This document shows positions 1 through 8,070 of a stretch of 64,000 nucleotides of DNA, piece by piece. This stretch comes from Sporomusa acidovorans (GTDB lineage Bacteria > Bacillota > Negativicutes > Sporomusales > Sporomusaceae), in the NCBI RefSeq assembly GCF_002257695.2, contig NZ_CP155571.1. One strand, 5' to 3'. The position numbers and the translations under genes were made by a program. The notes beneath the pieces were generated by a model that saw only the letters and a program-made list of their open reading frames with translations, was not told where the DNA came from and ran no database searches. Position 1 is the stretch's first letter. The number at the start of each line of letters is the position of its first letter.

Positions 1-63
1 TTCATATTGGCAGGTATGCTTGCGTTGTCCTTCTTAGGTTTTTCAGGCATGATTCCGTTATAA
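1..63 (+). CDS. rnfA: RnfA, C-terminal end (partial)
   Basis: The first 20 codons of the window read as a hydrophobic segment ending in GFSGMIPL followed by a TAA stop. This matches the last transmembrane helix of RnfA, a membrane subunit of the Rnf ferredoxin:NAD+ oxidoreductase, whose tail typically carries a GFSG-type motif. The reading frame is open from base 1, and rnfB begins 30 bp later, which is the normal rnfA-rnfB order. The rest of the gene and of the Rnf operon lies outside the window. The identification rests on a short tail plus context. Confidence 0.75.
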   Translation, partial: FILAGMLALSFLGFSGMIPL

Positions 64-93
64 TGCTGGTATTGAAAGGGGCGTGGGAGTTAA

Positions 94-951
94 ATGGAAC
101 ATTCGCTTGTTCAACATTCCATAATAATCCTTGTCATTATGACAAGTCTGGGTGTTATTTTTGGCTTAGTTCTCGCTTATGCGAATAAAAAACTGGCTAT
201 TGAGGTTAATCCGCTGATTCACGTTGTTGAAGATGTATTGCCTAAGGGACAATGTGGGGCCTGTGGCTTTGCCGGCTGTATGGCCTATGCTGAGGCGGTA
301 GTAACGAATCCTGATGTACCGCCTAATTTATGTATTCCTGGCAAAGCTGCGGTAGCTAAGCTGGTTGGTCAACTAACTGGCAAGGCGGCGGCTGAGGTTG
401 AGCCGCGCATTGCTCAAGTTCGTTGTGCCGGCAGCCGTGCTAAGGCAGTTAAAGCCAATGAATATCAAGGTGTTCAGGATTGTGTCGCTGCTAACCTGTT
501 GTTCGGCGGCCCCAAAAGCTGTAAATATGGCTGTCTAGGCTTGGGAACTTGTGTAAAAGCTTGCCCATTTGGGGCGATGACCATGAGTGAAGATGGTTTG
601 CCGGTTATTGATCCGGATAAATGTACCGGCTGCGGCAAATGTGAGACTCTCTGTCCGAAAAGCGTTATTACTATGATGCCGATCGGAGCTCATGTCCGGG
701 TTAACTGCAATTCACACGATAAAGGCGCTGTGGCTAAAAAAGCTTGCAGTTCTGCCTGCATTGGCTGCACATTATGCATGAAGGAATGCCCGCACGGTGC
801 CATTAAGATGGATAAGAATCTGGCTGTTGTTGATGCTAAAGTGTGTATGGAAAAATGTACGAACCCTGTTTGTTTAGCTAAATGTCCGACAAAAGCTATT
901 AAACAGGCCGTGCTCGGCGTAGTGCCTGGCAGCGAGGACACAGTAGCTTAA
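94..951 (+). CDS. rnfB: Rnf electron transport complex subunit B (RnfB)
   Basis: RnfB is the iron-sulfur subunit of the Rnf complex. It passes electrons from ferredoxin to the membrane part, coupling the transfer to ion export. The 285-residue protein starts with one transmembrane helix (about residues 9-28). A four-cysteine Fe-S domain follows (CGACGFAGC near residue 54, with a further Cys near 80). The C-terminal half has several ferredoxin-type CxxCxxCxxxC sets (CTGCGKCETLCPK near 178, CIGCTLCMKECP near 222). It follows the rnfA tail and ends just before a strong intrinsic terminator, so it is the last gene of the rnf operon. An Rnf complex suggests an anaerobe that conserves energy by ferredoxin oxidation. 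Confidence 0.95.
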   Translation: MEHSLVQHSIIILVIMTSLGVIFGLVLAYANKKLAIEVNPLIHVVEDVLPKGQCGACGFAGCMAYAEAVVTNPDVPPNLCIPGKAAVAKLVGQLTGKAAAEVEPRIAQVRCAGSRAKAVKANEYQGVQDCVAANLLFGGPKSCKYGCLGLGTCVKACPFGAMTMSEDGLPVIDPDKCTGCGKCETLCPKSVITMMPIGAHVRVNCNSHDKGAVAKKACSSACIGCTLCMKECPHGAIKMDKNLAVVDAKVCMEKCTNPVCLAKCPTKAIKQAVLGVVPGSEDTVA

Positions 952-968
952 TAAGAATTTTCCCGGTA

Positions 969-998
969 AAAAGAGGAGGGGAAAACCCTCCTCTTTTA
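969..998 (+). terminator. Intrinsic terminator of the rnf operon
   Basis: A G/C-rich hairpin (AGAGGAGGG, loop GAAAA, CCCTCCTCT) is followed by a T-rich tract, 18 bp after the rnfB stop. It closes the rnf operon. Confidence 0.9.
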
Positions 999-1033
999 TT
1001 ATGGGTTTGTGTTAATTTTTAGCCGGGTATTAA

Positions 1034-1062
1034 TTGCATTAACCTATATTTTAATGTAAAAT
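1034..1062 (+). promoter_or_regulatory. Sigma-A-type promoter for the NusG-II/Gx genes
   Basis: TTGCAT (1034-1039) and TAAAAT (1057-1062) are separated by exactly 17 bp. They lie after the rnf terminator and 30 bp before the NusG-II gene, so this probably starts the transcript that runs towards maf and radC. Confidence 0.55.
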
Positions 1063-1092
1063 ATAATAGAATGTGAGCAGGGTGGCAAACTA

Positions 1093-1476
1093 ATGTTGAC
1101 AAAAGCTGACAAATGGCTGATTGTTGCACTAACAACACTATCAATCACAGGTATTGGTTTAAACCTGCATTATATGTCAAGTGTTAGTGGTCAAGCACGC
1201 AGCATTGTGGTAACTGTTGCTGGTAAAACAGTTAAGACTTTTCCGTTACGTCAGGGTTATGTAGGAGAATATAGAATTGACGGGCATGATGGCTATAATA
1301 TTATTGAATATCAGGGTGGCCGCGTGCGCATGAAGGAAGCGGATTGTCCTGACCAAATCTGTGTGCAACAAGGCTGGATAAGCATTCCGCCGCAGCAAAT
1401 TGTATGTTTGCCTAATCGCGTTGTTGTAAAAGTGATATCAGACAACCCTGCTGATATTGATGATATTGTGAGGTAG
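1093..1476 (+). CDS. NusG domain II-containing protein
   Basis: A 127-residue protein with one N-terminal transmembrane segment (about residues 9-28) and a small extracytoplasmic beta-rich domain. The C-terminal pattern with DCPDQICVQQGWI and IVCLPNRVVV is typical of the NusG_II (PF07009) family. These proteins resemble domain II of some NusG factors but are not transcription factors; their role is not established. The gene is 2 bp upstream of a Gx-type membrane gene, and this pair recurs in Firmicutes next to rnf or prenyl-diphosphate genes. Two cysteines in the conserved region are kept. Confidence 0.85.
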   Translation: MLTKADKWLIVALTTLSITGIGLNLHYMSSVSGQARSIVVTVAGKTVKTFPLRQGYVGEYRIDGHDGYNIIEYQGGRVRMKEADCPDQICVQQGWISIPPQQIVCLPNRVVVKVISDNPADIDDIVR

Positions 1477-1478
1477 CT

Positions 1479-2009
1479 GTGGGTAAAACAAAACGTCTGG
1501 TTGTATTAGCTTTGCTAGTCGCTATGGCAGCTACTCTTCATGTAGTGGAAAGCCAGTTGCCACTTCCGGTACCGATACCCGGTGCCAAGCTAGGTCTGGC
1601 CAACGCCATTTCATTGCTTGCCATTGTTATGCTTGGCTGGCGGGATGCTGTTTATGTCGCTGTTGCCCGCATTCTGTTAGGCTCTTTGTTTGGTGGTTCA
1701 TTGTTGGGGCCGGCCTTTATTATGAGTATGGGTGGAGCATTTGCAAGCATTTTTAGTATGGTTTATATCTGCAATCATTACTTAGGGTTATTTTCGCTGG
1801 CTGGCGTCAGTTTATTTGGCGCAGCTATCCATAATATTACCCAAGTAGTTTTGGCAGCTATCCTAGTTCATAGTGCAGGGTTGCTTTGGTATGCGCCATA
1901 TTTGCTTATATTCGCTATTCCAACAGGCCTGTTTACTGGTTTGGCGGCTAACTATTGTCTAGCTAAAGTACCTGAAAAATATGGGCTCAAGTTTAGGAAT
2001 ATAGAGTAA
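1479..2009 (+). CDS. Gx transporter family membrane protein (heptaprenyl diphosphate synthase component I-like)
   Basis: A 176-residue integral membrane protein with about five predicted helices. Its early motif VESQLPLPVPIPGAKLGLAN is characteristic of the Gx/ECF-substrate-component-like family often annotated as heptaprenyl diphosphate synthase component I. The exact substrate is unknown; an S-component-like transport role is inferred from the family. Translation starts at GTG 2 bp after the NusG-II gene, so the two are coupled. The stop codon lies inside the left end of a dispersed repeat. Confidence 0.8.
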   Translation: MGKTKRLVVLALLVAMAATLHVVESQLPLPVPIPGAKLGLANAISLLAIVMLGWRDAVYVAVARILLGSLFGGSLLGPAFIMSMGGAFASIFSMVYICNHYLGLFSLAGVSLFGAAIHNITQVVLAAILVHSAGLLWYAPYLLIFAIPTGLFTGLAANYCLAKVPEKYGLKFRNIE

Positions 2010-2075
2010 GTGAGAATGGCTAAGGCTTCTGCCTGCGTCCTGAAGGACTTGGCACAAGCCAAGTCTTTTCTTATT
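2001..2075 (+). repeat. Dispersed multi-hairpin repeat with CTTCTGCC core, copy 1
   Basis: This stretch closely matches positions 19345-19413. It has the core GGCTTCTGCC, a GTCC/GGAC mini-hairpin and then an 8-bp perfect hairpin (GACTTGGC, loop ACAA, GCCAAGTC) followed by TTTTCTTATT. The final hairpin plus T-tract can act as an intrinsic terminator for the Gx gene, whose stop codon is inside the repeat. The first hairpin of the full-length copies is missing here. Confidence 0.75.
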
Positions 2076-2098
2076 TTCGTCCCAAGGAGGGGAGTAAA

Positions 2099-2389
2099 AT
2101 GGGAGCTGGCACGAGAAGAACCAGTTCTGCCGGTAAAAGTATGGGAATGATGGTGTTATTTTTAGTTACGGGAGCCATAGTCGGCGGTATTTTAGGCGAA
2201 CTTGCCGCCAGTTCCAGTTTGCTGTCAGGAGTCGCGCCTTATCTTATCAAGCCATTCCCGGTATTTGATTTGCCGCCGGTAGCGATTAATCTGTATGTGA
2301 TTAAATTCGTTATTGGTTTTGCTTTATATCCCAATTTGATGAGTGTACTGGGAATCATTGCCGCTATTCTACTTTTTAGACGTTTCTAG
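2099..2389 (+). CDS. DUF4321 domain-containing small membrane protein
   Basis: A 96-residue protein with two strongly hydrophobic segments (about residues 15-38 and 64-92) joined by a loop containing PFPVFDLPPVAINLYVIKF. This layout and its place directly upstream of maf fit the DUF4321 family of spore-forming Firmicutes. The function is unknown. The start is supported by an AAGGAGGGG ribosome-binding site about 8 bp upstream. Maf starts 15 bp after its stop, so the two are probably co-transcribed. Confidence 0.8.
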   Translation: MGAGTRRTSSAGKSMGMMVLFLVTGAIVGGILGELAASSSLLSGVAPYLIKPFPVFDLPPVAINLYVIKFVIGFALYPNLMSVLGIIAAILLFRRF

Positions 2390-2404
2390 GAGGAAAAATG
2401 GGTT

Positions 2405-2977
2405 ATGAAAATAATCTTAGCGTCAGCATCACCGAGACGGCGGCACCTTTTGGAATTAATTGGCCTTGATTTTGCAGTAGAAGTCAGCGAATTTGAAGAA
2501 GATAATACTAAAGACATGCGCCCTGAGGAACTGGCGATGGTCCAGGCGATGAATAAAGCAATTGATGTCAGTAAGAGAATTGCTTCTGAAAATGCCGTTG
2601 TTATTGGTGCCGATACGATTGTTGTTATTGATGGCAGGGTATTTGGTAAACCCCAAGATTATCATGACGCAGTTCAAATGCTGACTGTCCTTGCCGGGCG
2701 TGAACATATTGTGATTTCCGGAGTGGCAGTAGTTAAGGGTAAGCAAGTTGTTAGCGGTTATAGTACAACTAGCGTTAAGTTCAGACCCTTGTCACTGGCC
2801 CAAATAAAACGGTATGTTGATACCGGTGAACCGCTGGATAAGGCAGGGGCATATGCTATTCAGGGGCGGGGCGCTTTATTGGTTGAGGGGATTACCGGTT
2901 GTTACAATAATGTTGTAGGTTTGCCTCTCGTCAAACTTTCTGAACTGCTTGAACAAGTAGGAGTGCAGTTATTATGA
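2405..2977 (+). CDS. maf: Maf-like nucleotide pyrophosphatase
   Basis: Maf proteins hydrolyse dTTP, UTP and modified nucleoside triphosphates and are linked to septum control and housecleaning of nucleotide pools. The 190-residue protein starts with the family signature ILASASPRRRHLLELIG and has the conserved GADTIVVIDG and GKP motifs in the middle. Its length is normal. An AGGAGG site lies 10 bp upstream of the ATG. The stop overlaps the radC start by 4 bases (ATGA), so the two genes are translationally coupled, the usual maf-radC-mreB arrangement of Firmicutes. Confidence 0.95.
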   Translation: MKIILASASPRRRHLLELIGLDFAVEVSEFEEDNTKDMRPEELAMVQAMNKAIDVSKRIASENAVVIGADTIVVIDGRVFGKPQDYHDAVQMLTVLAGREHIVISGVAVVKGKQVVSGYSTTSVKFRPLSLAQIKRYVDTGEPLDKAGAYAIQGRGALLVEGITGCYNNVVGLPLVKLSELLEQVGVQLL

Positions 2978-3663
2978 CTATGGACAAGCAGTTAATGATG
3001 AAAGAACTGCCAGCGGCGGAAAGACCACGGGAAAAATTGCTGGCAAAAGGTGCGCAAGCATTAAGCAATGCTGAGTTATTAGCGATACTTCTCCGCACTG
3101 GCACAAAAAATATACCAGTTAACCGGCTTGCTGAGCAACTTTTGGCTAAATATGAATTAGCGGGGCTTGCCAGCATATCACCGCCTGAATTAAGTAAAAC
3201 TACCGGTATCGGCTTAGTTAAAGCAGTGACTTTGGTTGCCGGTATTGAATTAGGGCGTCGCTTAAACCAGCGGGAACCGGGTCAACGACCCATTATTCGC
3301 AGTCCTCAAGATGCTGCTGATTTAGTAATGCCCGAGCTGAGGTATCAAACAAAAGAACATTTTATGGCATTGCTTTTATCGACCAAAAATCATGTTATTG
3401 CCCGGGCAATTATCTCTGTCGGCAGCTTAAATGCATCGATTGTTCATCCGCGGGAATTGTTCCGTGAAGCCATTAGTTATAGTGCGGCTGCTGTTATTTT
3501 GGTACATAATCATCCAAGTGGTGATCCAACACCAAGTCAGGAAGACATTAGCCTTACAAAGCAATTGGTAGAAGCAGGAAATTTGCTTGCTATTTTCGTA
3601 CTTGACCATGTAATAATTGGTGACGGTAAGTATGTTAGTTTTAAGGAAAAGGGAATAATATAA
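2974..3663 (+). CDS. radC: RadC family JAB/MPN-domain protein
   Basis: A 229-residue protein with an N-terminal helix-hairpin-helix-like region (about 1-75) and a C-terminal JAB1/MPN metalloprotease-like domain. The zinc-binding JAMM motif is intact (HNHPSGDPTPSQED near residue 175). RadC was named for DNA repair, but a direct repair role is not supported for the family; its true substrate is unknown. It is coupled to maf and followed 30 bp later by mreB. Confidence 0.93.
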   Translation: MTMDKQLMMKELPAAERPREKLLAKGAQALSNAELLAILLRTGTKNIPVNRLAEQLLAKYELAGLASISPPELSKTTGIGLVKAVTLVAGIELGRRLNQREPGQRPIIRSPQDAADLVMPELRYQTKEHFMALLLSTKNHVIARAIISVGSLNASIVHPRELFREAISYSAAAVILVHNHPSGDPTPSQEDISLTKQLVEAGNLLAIFVLDHVIIGDGKYVSFKEKGII

Positions 3664-3692
3664 TAGGTTGTAAATGAAAGGGGTTAAAGTCT

Positions 3693-4727
3693 ATGCTGAA
3701 TTTATTTGGCTCACTGTCGCGTGACATGGGTATAGACCTGGGTACTGCCAATACATTAGTCCATGTGAAGGGCAGGGGGATTGTGTTAAGAGAGCCGTCA
3801 GTTGTAGCTATTCAGCGTGATACTGGCGAAGTTTTGGCTGTTGGTGAAGAAGCTAAGCAAATGATTGGCCGCACACCAGGAAATATTGTGGCCATCCGTC
3901 CACTTAAAGACGGTGTTATAGCCGATTTTGACGTAACGCAGGCAATGCTTAAATACTTTATTAGAAAAGCAATGGATTCAAAGTCTTTTATTCGGCCCCG
4001 GGTTGTCGTCGGTGTTCCTTCCGGGGTAACGGAGGTTGAAAAAAGGGCAGTTATTGATGCGACAATCCAGGCCGGAGCCAGAGAAGCCTATTTGATTGAA
4101 GAACCAATGGCGGCTGCTATCGGCGCCGGGTTGCCTGTACATGAACCAACCGGTAATATGGTTGTTGATATTGGTGGTGGCACTACCGAGGTAGCAGTTA
4201 TCTCATTAGGGGGCATTGTTACCAGCCGTTCGATTCGCATTGGCGGGGACGAGATGGATGAGGCCATTGTTCAGTATATCAAACGGACTTATAATTTAAT
4301 GATTGGCGAACGGACAGCCGAAGAAGTAAAGATTAAAATTGGCTCAGCCATATTGCTTAAGGCGGACGAACAGTTTGATGTTCGTGGCCGTGATTTGGTG
4401 ACCGGGTTGCCCAAAACCTTGACAATCAAAGCAAGTGAAGTGCAATTAGCGCTCAGTGAGCCGGTTGCGGGAATTATTGAAGCAGTAAAAGTAACTCTGG
4501 AAAAAACACCACCGGAATTAGCCTCAGATATTATGGACCGGGGGATTGTCATGACCGGTGGCGGGTCTTTGCTGCGAGGGCTGGATATTCTGCTCAACAA
4601 GGAAACGGGTATGCCGGTGCATATTGCGGAAGATGCTCTGTCTTGTGTGGCGGCAGGTACTGGCGGCGCTTTAGAAAGTATTGATTTATTAAAACGGGTA
4701 CTTATGACTCCCAAAAAACTTAATTAA
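3693..4727 (+). CDS. mreB: Rod shape-determining protein MreB
   Basis: MreB is the bacterial actin homologue that guides lateral wall synthesis. The 344-residue protein has the actin-fold phosphate-1 motif near the N-terminus (MGIDLGTANTLVHVKG), the phosphate-2 motif VVDIGGGTTEVAVI near residue 155 and the adenosine motif MTGGGSLLRGL near residue 287. It leads the mreB-mreC-mreD-mrdA operon. The ribosome-binding site is AAAGGGG about 9 bp before the ATG. Confidence 0.98.
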   Translation: MLNLFGSLSRDMGIDLGTANTLVHVKGRGIVLREPSVVAIQRDTGEVLAVGEEAKQMIGRTPGNIVAIRPLKDGVIADFDVTQAMLKYFIRKAMDSKSFIRPRVVVGVPSGVTEVEKRAVIDATIQAGAREAYLIEEPMAAAIGAGLPVHEPTGNMVVDIGGGTTEVAVISLGGIVTSRSIRIGGDEMDEAIVQYIKRTYNLMIGERTAEEVKIKIGSAILLKADEQFDVRGRDLVTGLPKTLTIKASEVQLALSEPVAGIIEAVKVTLEKTPPELASDIMDRGIVMTGGGSLLRGLDILLNKETGMPVHIAEDALSCVAAGTGGALESIDLLKRVLMTPKKLN

Positions 4728-4748
4728 GGTAAGGAAGGGGCCCAGAAA

Positions 4749-5666
4749 GTGCGATTCATTCACAAAAAGGCGGTTATCCTCATAGTGGCGGTGTTAACCG
4801 TCTTTTTGCTGGCAACTACAATTGCCCAGGGAAAATATCGGTTTGTTTTTATGGAACATGTAGTAACTACATTATTAACGCCAGTTGAATATGTGTTGGG
4901 GAAAATTGGTTATGGAATACGCCATGCTGGTTCTTTTACCAGTGACATAATGACTGTATATCGCGATAATCAGGCACTTCAAGCTGAAATAGCGGAACTC
5001 CGCCAAAATAATGTTAATACGACTGAAATTCTGGCTGAGAATGCAAGACTGCGGGCCATGCTAGATTATAAAAAAGGGGCTCCGCAGTTTGATTTTGTTA
5101 CTGCACAAGTTATTGCCCGTGATCCGGGAACATGGACAAGCATTATTATGATAAACAGAGGTGCCTCAGACGGAATTGCCAAGGATATGACGGTAGTAAC
5201 GGCGCAGGGACTTGTTGGTAATGTTATCAGTGTGTATAATAATTCAGCCAAAGTACAGCTAATTTTAGACCCGCGGAGTGCTGTCGGCTGCCTGGTGCAG
5301 CGGCCGGAGTCGCGGGTAGCTGGTATTGTTGAAGGAAGTTCCGCTAATCAACAGACACCCCATATGGTGAATATTGCCCGGGACGCTGATATTATCAAAG
5401 GGGATAAAATTATTACTTCCGGCTTTGGCGGAATATTTCCTAAGGGGCTGTTGGTTGGCGAGGTTCTCGACATCGTCAATGATGAAGGCGGATTGTTAAA
5501 GTATGCTGTCTTGAAGCCTGCTGTTGATTTTGATAGACTGGAAGAGGTTCTGGTTATTGTGCGTTCACGTGAACCATTGCCAGAGGCGGTTACGCCGGCC
5601 GTTCCAGGAAAAGCGATGCAGCCGGGACAGCAGCAGCCTATTCAGCCGAAAGGGGCAGGCCGATGA
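4749..5666 (+). CDS. mreC: Rod shape-determining protein MreC
   Basis: MreC is a periplasm-facing scaffold linking MreB to the elongation synthases. The 305-residue protein has an N-terminal transmembrane helix (about 7-25), a coiled-coil stretch (about 75-105, rich in AEIAELRQN and AENARLRAM) and then the paired beta-barrel MreC domain. It starts with GTG 21 bp after mreB, behind GGAAGGGG. The stop overlaps the mreD ATG by 4 bases. The proline/glutamine-rich tail (about 285-305) is variable in the family. Confidence 0.95.
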   Translation: MRFIHKKAVILIVAVLTVFLLATTIAQGKYRFVFMEHVVTTLLTPVEYVLGKIGYGIRHAGSFTSDIMTVYRDNQALQAEIAELRQNNVNTTEILAENARLRAMLDYKKGAPQFDFVTAQVIARDPGTWTSIIMINRGASDGIAKDMTVVTAQGLVGNVISVYNNSAKVQLILDPRSAVGCLVQRPESRVAGIVEGSSANQQTPHMVNIARDADIIKGDKIITSGFGGIFPKGLLVGEVLDIVNDEGGLLKYAVLKPAVDFDRLEEVLVIVRSREPLPEAVTPAVPGKAMQPGQQQPIQPKGAGR

Positions 5667-6157
5667 GAACAACACTTGTCTGGATCGGATTGCTGCTTGT
5701 TACTGTTGCTGTTCAGGCCGTTTTACTACCATTTATATTTACCCCCGGGACTAAGCCGGATATACTATTGATTATCGTGGTGGCGTGTGGCTTGCTGGCT
5801 GGTAAGGAACGAGCTATCGGCATAGGTTTTTTTGCCGGACTGCTTCAGGATTTTGCCTCAGGCAATGTCTTTGGACTAAATACGCTGTCGAAAATGGCAA
5901 CAGGTTATACGGCGGGCTTGTTTGAACGTAAAGTGTTTAAAGAGAGCATCCTGTTGCCGGTTTTAGCGATAGTTCTAGCCGCTTTGTTTAATAATGTGCT
6001 GATGCAGGCATTACTTTTTATTTTGGGGTATAAGGTTGCAATGATATCTACTTTTAGTTATCAGGTATTGCTTTCCCTCGGGTATAATATTTTATTTTGT
6101 ATACCGGTTCACCGACTGGTATACCGGATTACATTTGGTAATAACAGTCAATTTTAA
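5663..6157 (+). CDS. mreD: Rod shape-determining protein MreD
   Basis: A 164-residue integral membrane protein with about five helices and the MreD-typical motifs FTPGTKPDILLI and GLLQDFASGNVFGLNTL. MreD works with MreC in the elongasome. The ATG overlaps the mreC stop (ATGA), so the two are coupled, and the mrdA transpeptidase gene starts 33 bp downstream. Confidence 0.93.
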   Translation: MRTTLVWIGLLLVTVAVQAVLLPFIFTPGTKPDILLIIVVACGLLAGKERAIGIGFFAGLLQDFASGNVFGLNTLSKMATGYTAGLFERKVFKESILLPVLAIVLAALFNNVLMQALLFILGYKVAMISTFSYQVLLSLGYNILFCIPVHRLVYRITFGNNSQF

Positions 6158-6190
6158 CTGGATTTGATTTTGAAGAAAGGAGGTTGCCGT

Positions 6191-8002
6191 ATGCTTGTGA
6201 AACGATCGAATGGCCGGCTGGAAGTGTTGGGCCTGATCATTGTAGTTATATTTTTTGTTCTGGTAAGCCGTCTCGGCTATTTACAAATGGCACAAGGTCA
6301 ATACTATGGTCGTCTTGCCGACGGCAACCGGATCAGACTGATTCCCATTATGGCTCCTCGCGGCATTTTTTATGATCGCAATGGCGTAACACTCGTGTCC
6401 AACCGTCCTGGCTTTACCGTATCGGTATTGCCGATAACGGGCCCTGTTCCCGAAGAGGCAGTGCTTAAACTTGCCACTATCCTCGGAATGAACGTGGAAG
6501 AAATAAAAGGCAAGCTGGCACAGCATAACGGCTCTTTTGAGCCTATCAGAGTCAAAACTGACGTCGGGCCGGATATTGTAACCAAAATTGAAGAACGACG
6601 CTCAGAATTGCCGGGAGTAGTTATTGAGATTCAACCACTTAGAAATTACGTTAACAATGAATTAGGAGCTCACATATTTGGTTATGTAAGTGAAATTAAC
6701 GACGTTGAACTGGAAAATCGTAAGGCAGATGGGTATAAACCCGGAGATATTGTTGGTAAGTTTGGTTTGGAAAAATTATATGATAAGGAAATTCGCGGTG
6801 CTGACGGCGGCAACCAGGTTGAGGTTGACGTTAATGGCCGTCCTATACAGGTAATTGGCAAAAAGGATCCGATCCCGGGGCATAATTTAATATTAACAAT
6901 TGATGCAAGAATTCAAAAAGCAACGGAAGCCGCGCTGGACGAACAGCTAGCCAACCTTACAACCAAAGCAGCGGCTGCTGTTGTCCTCAATCCTAAGACA
7001 GGTGAAGTTCTGGCAATGGTGAGCCGGCCAGCCTTTAACCCCAATTTGTTTAATGGGGGAATTTCTTCGAAGGATTGGAAACAACTCAATGATAACCCCT
7101 TCCATCCTATGGATAACAAGGCTATTGCCGGCGAATATCCACCCGGGTCAACTTTTAAGATTATTACGGGTACTGCAGCTTTGGAGCTTGGCAAGGTAAC
7201 CCCGGAAGAGAAAATACTTGATACCGGGACTCACTGGATTATTCCTAAGGGCAATTCTGAAGGAGAGGCTTTAGGCTGGATCAATTTTCGGGAAGCATTA
7301 TCCAAGTCGGACAATGTATATTTTTATGAAATGGGTAATCGTTTAGGTATTGATAATTTAGAAAAATATGCGCGCATGTTTGGTCTGGGGGCTGTTACCG
7401 GCATTAATTTGCCCGGAGAATCCGACGGGCTGGTAGCTAATCGCCGCTATAAAGAAAAAGCATATGGCGAAGAATGGTATTTATCGGAGACCTTTGACGC
7501 GGCAATTGGGCAGGGATTTCAACTGGCAACGCCCCTGCAAATGGCTGTGGTCATGAGTGAAGTCGCTAATGGCGGTCATCGCTATAAACCCAACCTTGTC
7601 AGCCGGATAACTAGTCCTAATGGTGAAGTCATAAAAACATTTACTCCGGAAGAGGTAGGAAGTGTAACCATTACTGAGGGTACGTTAACGCTTATTCGTG
7701 AAGCGTTGCGCGAGGTAGCACAGCCAGGCGGTACAGCCGCCGCTGCTTTTCAGGATTTTCCGGTTACGATTGCCGGAAAAACCGGTACGGCAGAAAATCC
7801 ACATGGAAAAGATCATGGCTGGTTTGTTGCCTATGGGCCTTATGAGGATCCACGAGTTACAGTAGCTGTCATTGTCGAACAGGGCGGGTTTGGATCTACC
7901 TCTGCTGTGCCTATTGCTAAAAAGATTTTAGAAGCTGCTTTTAATATTAATCAGCCACCTTCTGAATCAGCAAAAATTTATCGGCCCCACACAGCTTTAT
8001 AA
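6191..8002 (+). CDS. mrdA: Penicillin-binding protein 2 (elongation-specific peptidoglycan transpeptidase)
   Basis: PBP2 crosslinks peptidoglycan during cylindrical growth, working with RodA. After one transmembrane anchor (about residues 11-30) the protein has a dimerisation/pedestal domain and the transpeptidase domain with all three active-site motifs: SxxK (PPGSTFKI near residue 320), SxN (SKSDN near 370) and KTGT (near 527). The start chosen is the ATG at 6191 behind AGGAGG (6180-6184), giving 603 residues; an upstream in-frame TTG at 6164 would put the ribosome-binding site inside the gene. It ends the mre operon before a strong terminator. Confidence 0.95.
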   Translation: MLVKRSNGRLEVLGLIIVVIFFVLVSRLGYLQMAQGQYYGRLADGNRIRLIPIMAPRGIFYDRNGVTLVSNRPGFTVSVLPITGPVPEEAVLKLATILGMNVEEIKGKLAQHNGSFEPIRVKTDVGPDIVTKIEERRSELPGVVIEIQPLRNYVNNELGAHIFGYVSEINDVELENRKADGYKPGDIVGKFGLEKLYDKEIRGADGGNQVEVDVNGRPIQVIGKKDPIPGHNLILTIDARIQKATEAALDEQLANLTTKAAAAVVLNPKTGEVLAMVSRPAFNPNLFNGGISSKDWKQLNDNPFHPMDNKAIAGEYPPGSTFKIITGTAALELGKVTPEEKILDTGTHWIIPKGNSEGEALGWINFREALSKSDNVYFYEMGNRLGIDNLEKYARMFGLGAVTGINLPGESDGLVANRRYKEKAYGEEWYLSETFDAAIGQGFQLATPLQMAVVMSEVANGGHRYKPNLVSRITSPNGEVIKTFTPEEVGSVTITEGTLTLIREALREVAQPGGTAAAAFQDFPVTIAGKTGTAENPHGKDHGWFVAYGPYEDPRVTVAVIVEQGGFGSTSAVPIAKKILEAAFNINQPPSESAKIYRPHTAL

Positions 8003-8018
8003 CGTTAATTTTATAACA

Positions 8019-8054
8019 ACGGAGTCAGGTTGAAGAAGCCTGACTCCGTTTTAT
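8019..8054 (+). terminator. Intrinsic terminator of the mre operon
   Basis: A near-perfect hairpin (AACGGAGTCAGG ... CCTGACTCCGTT) followed by TTATTT lies just after the mrdA stop. The facing symporter-like gene on the other strand ends within 20 bp of it, so it may work in both directions. Confidence 0.9.
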
Positions 8055-8070
8055 TTAAAAATATATTTTT

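Noticed and set aside
4289..4714. Long ORFs antisense to mreB, mrdA, sdaAA and other genes
   Set aside because: They mirror well-identified genes on the other strand and lack ribosome-binding sites or family motifs.
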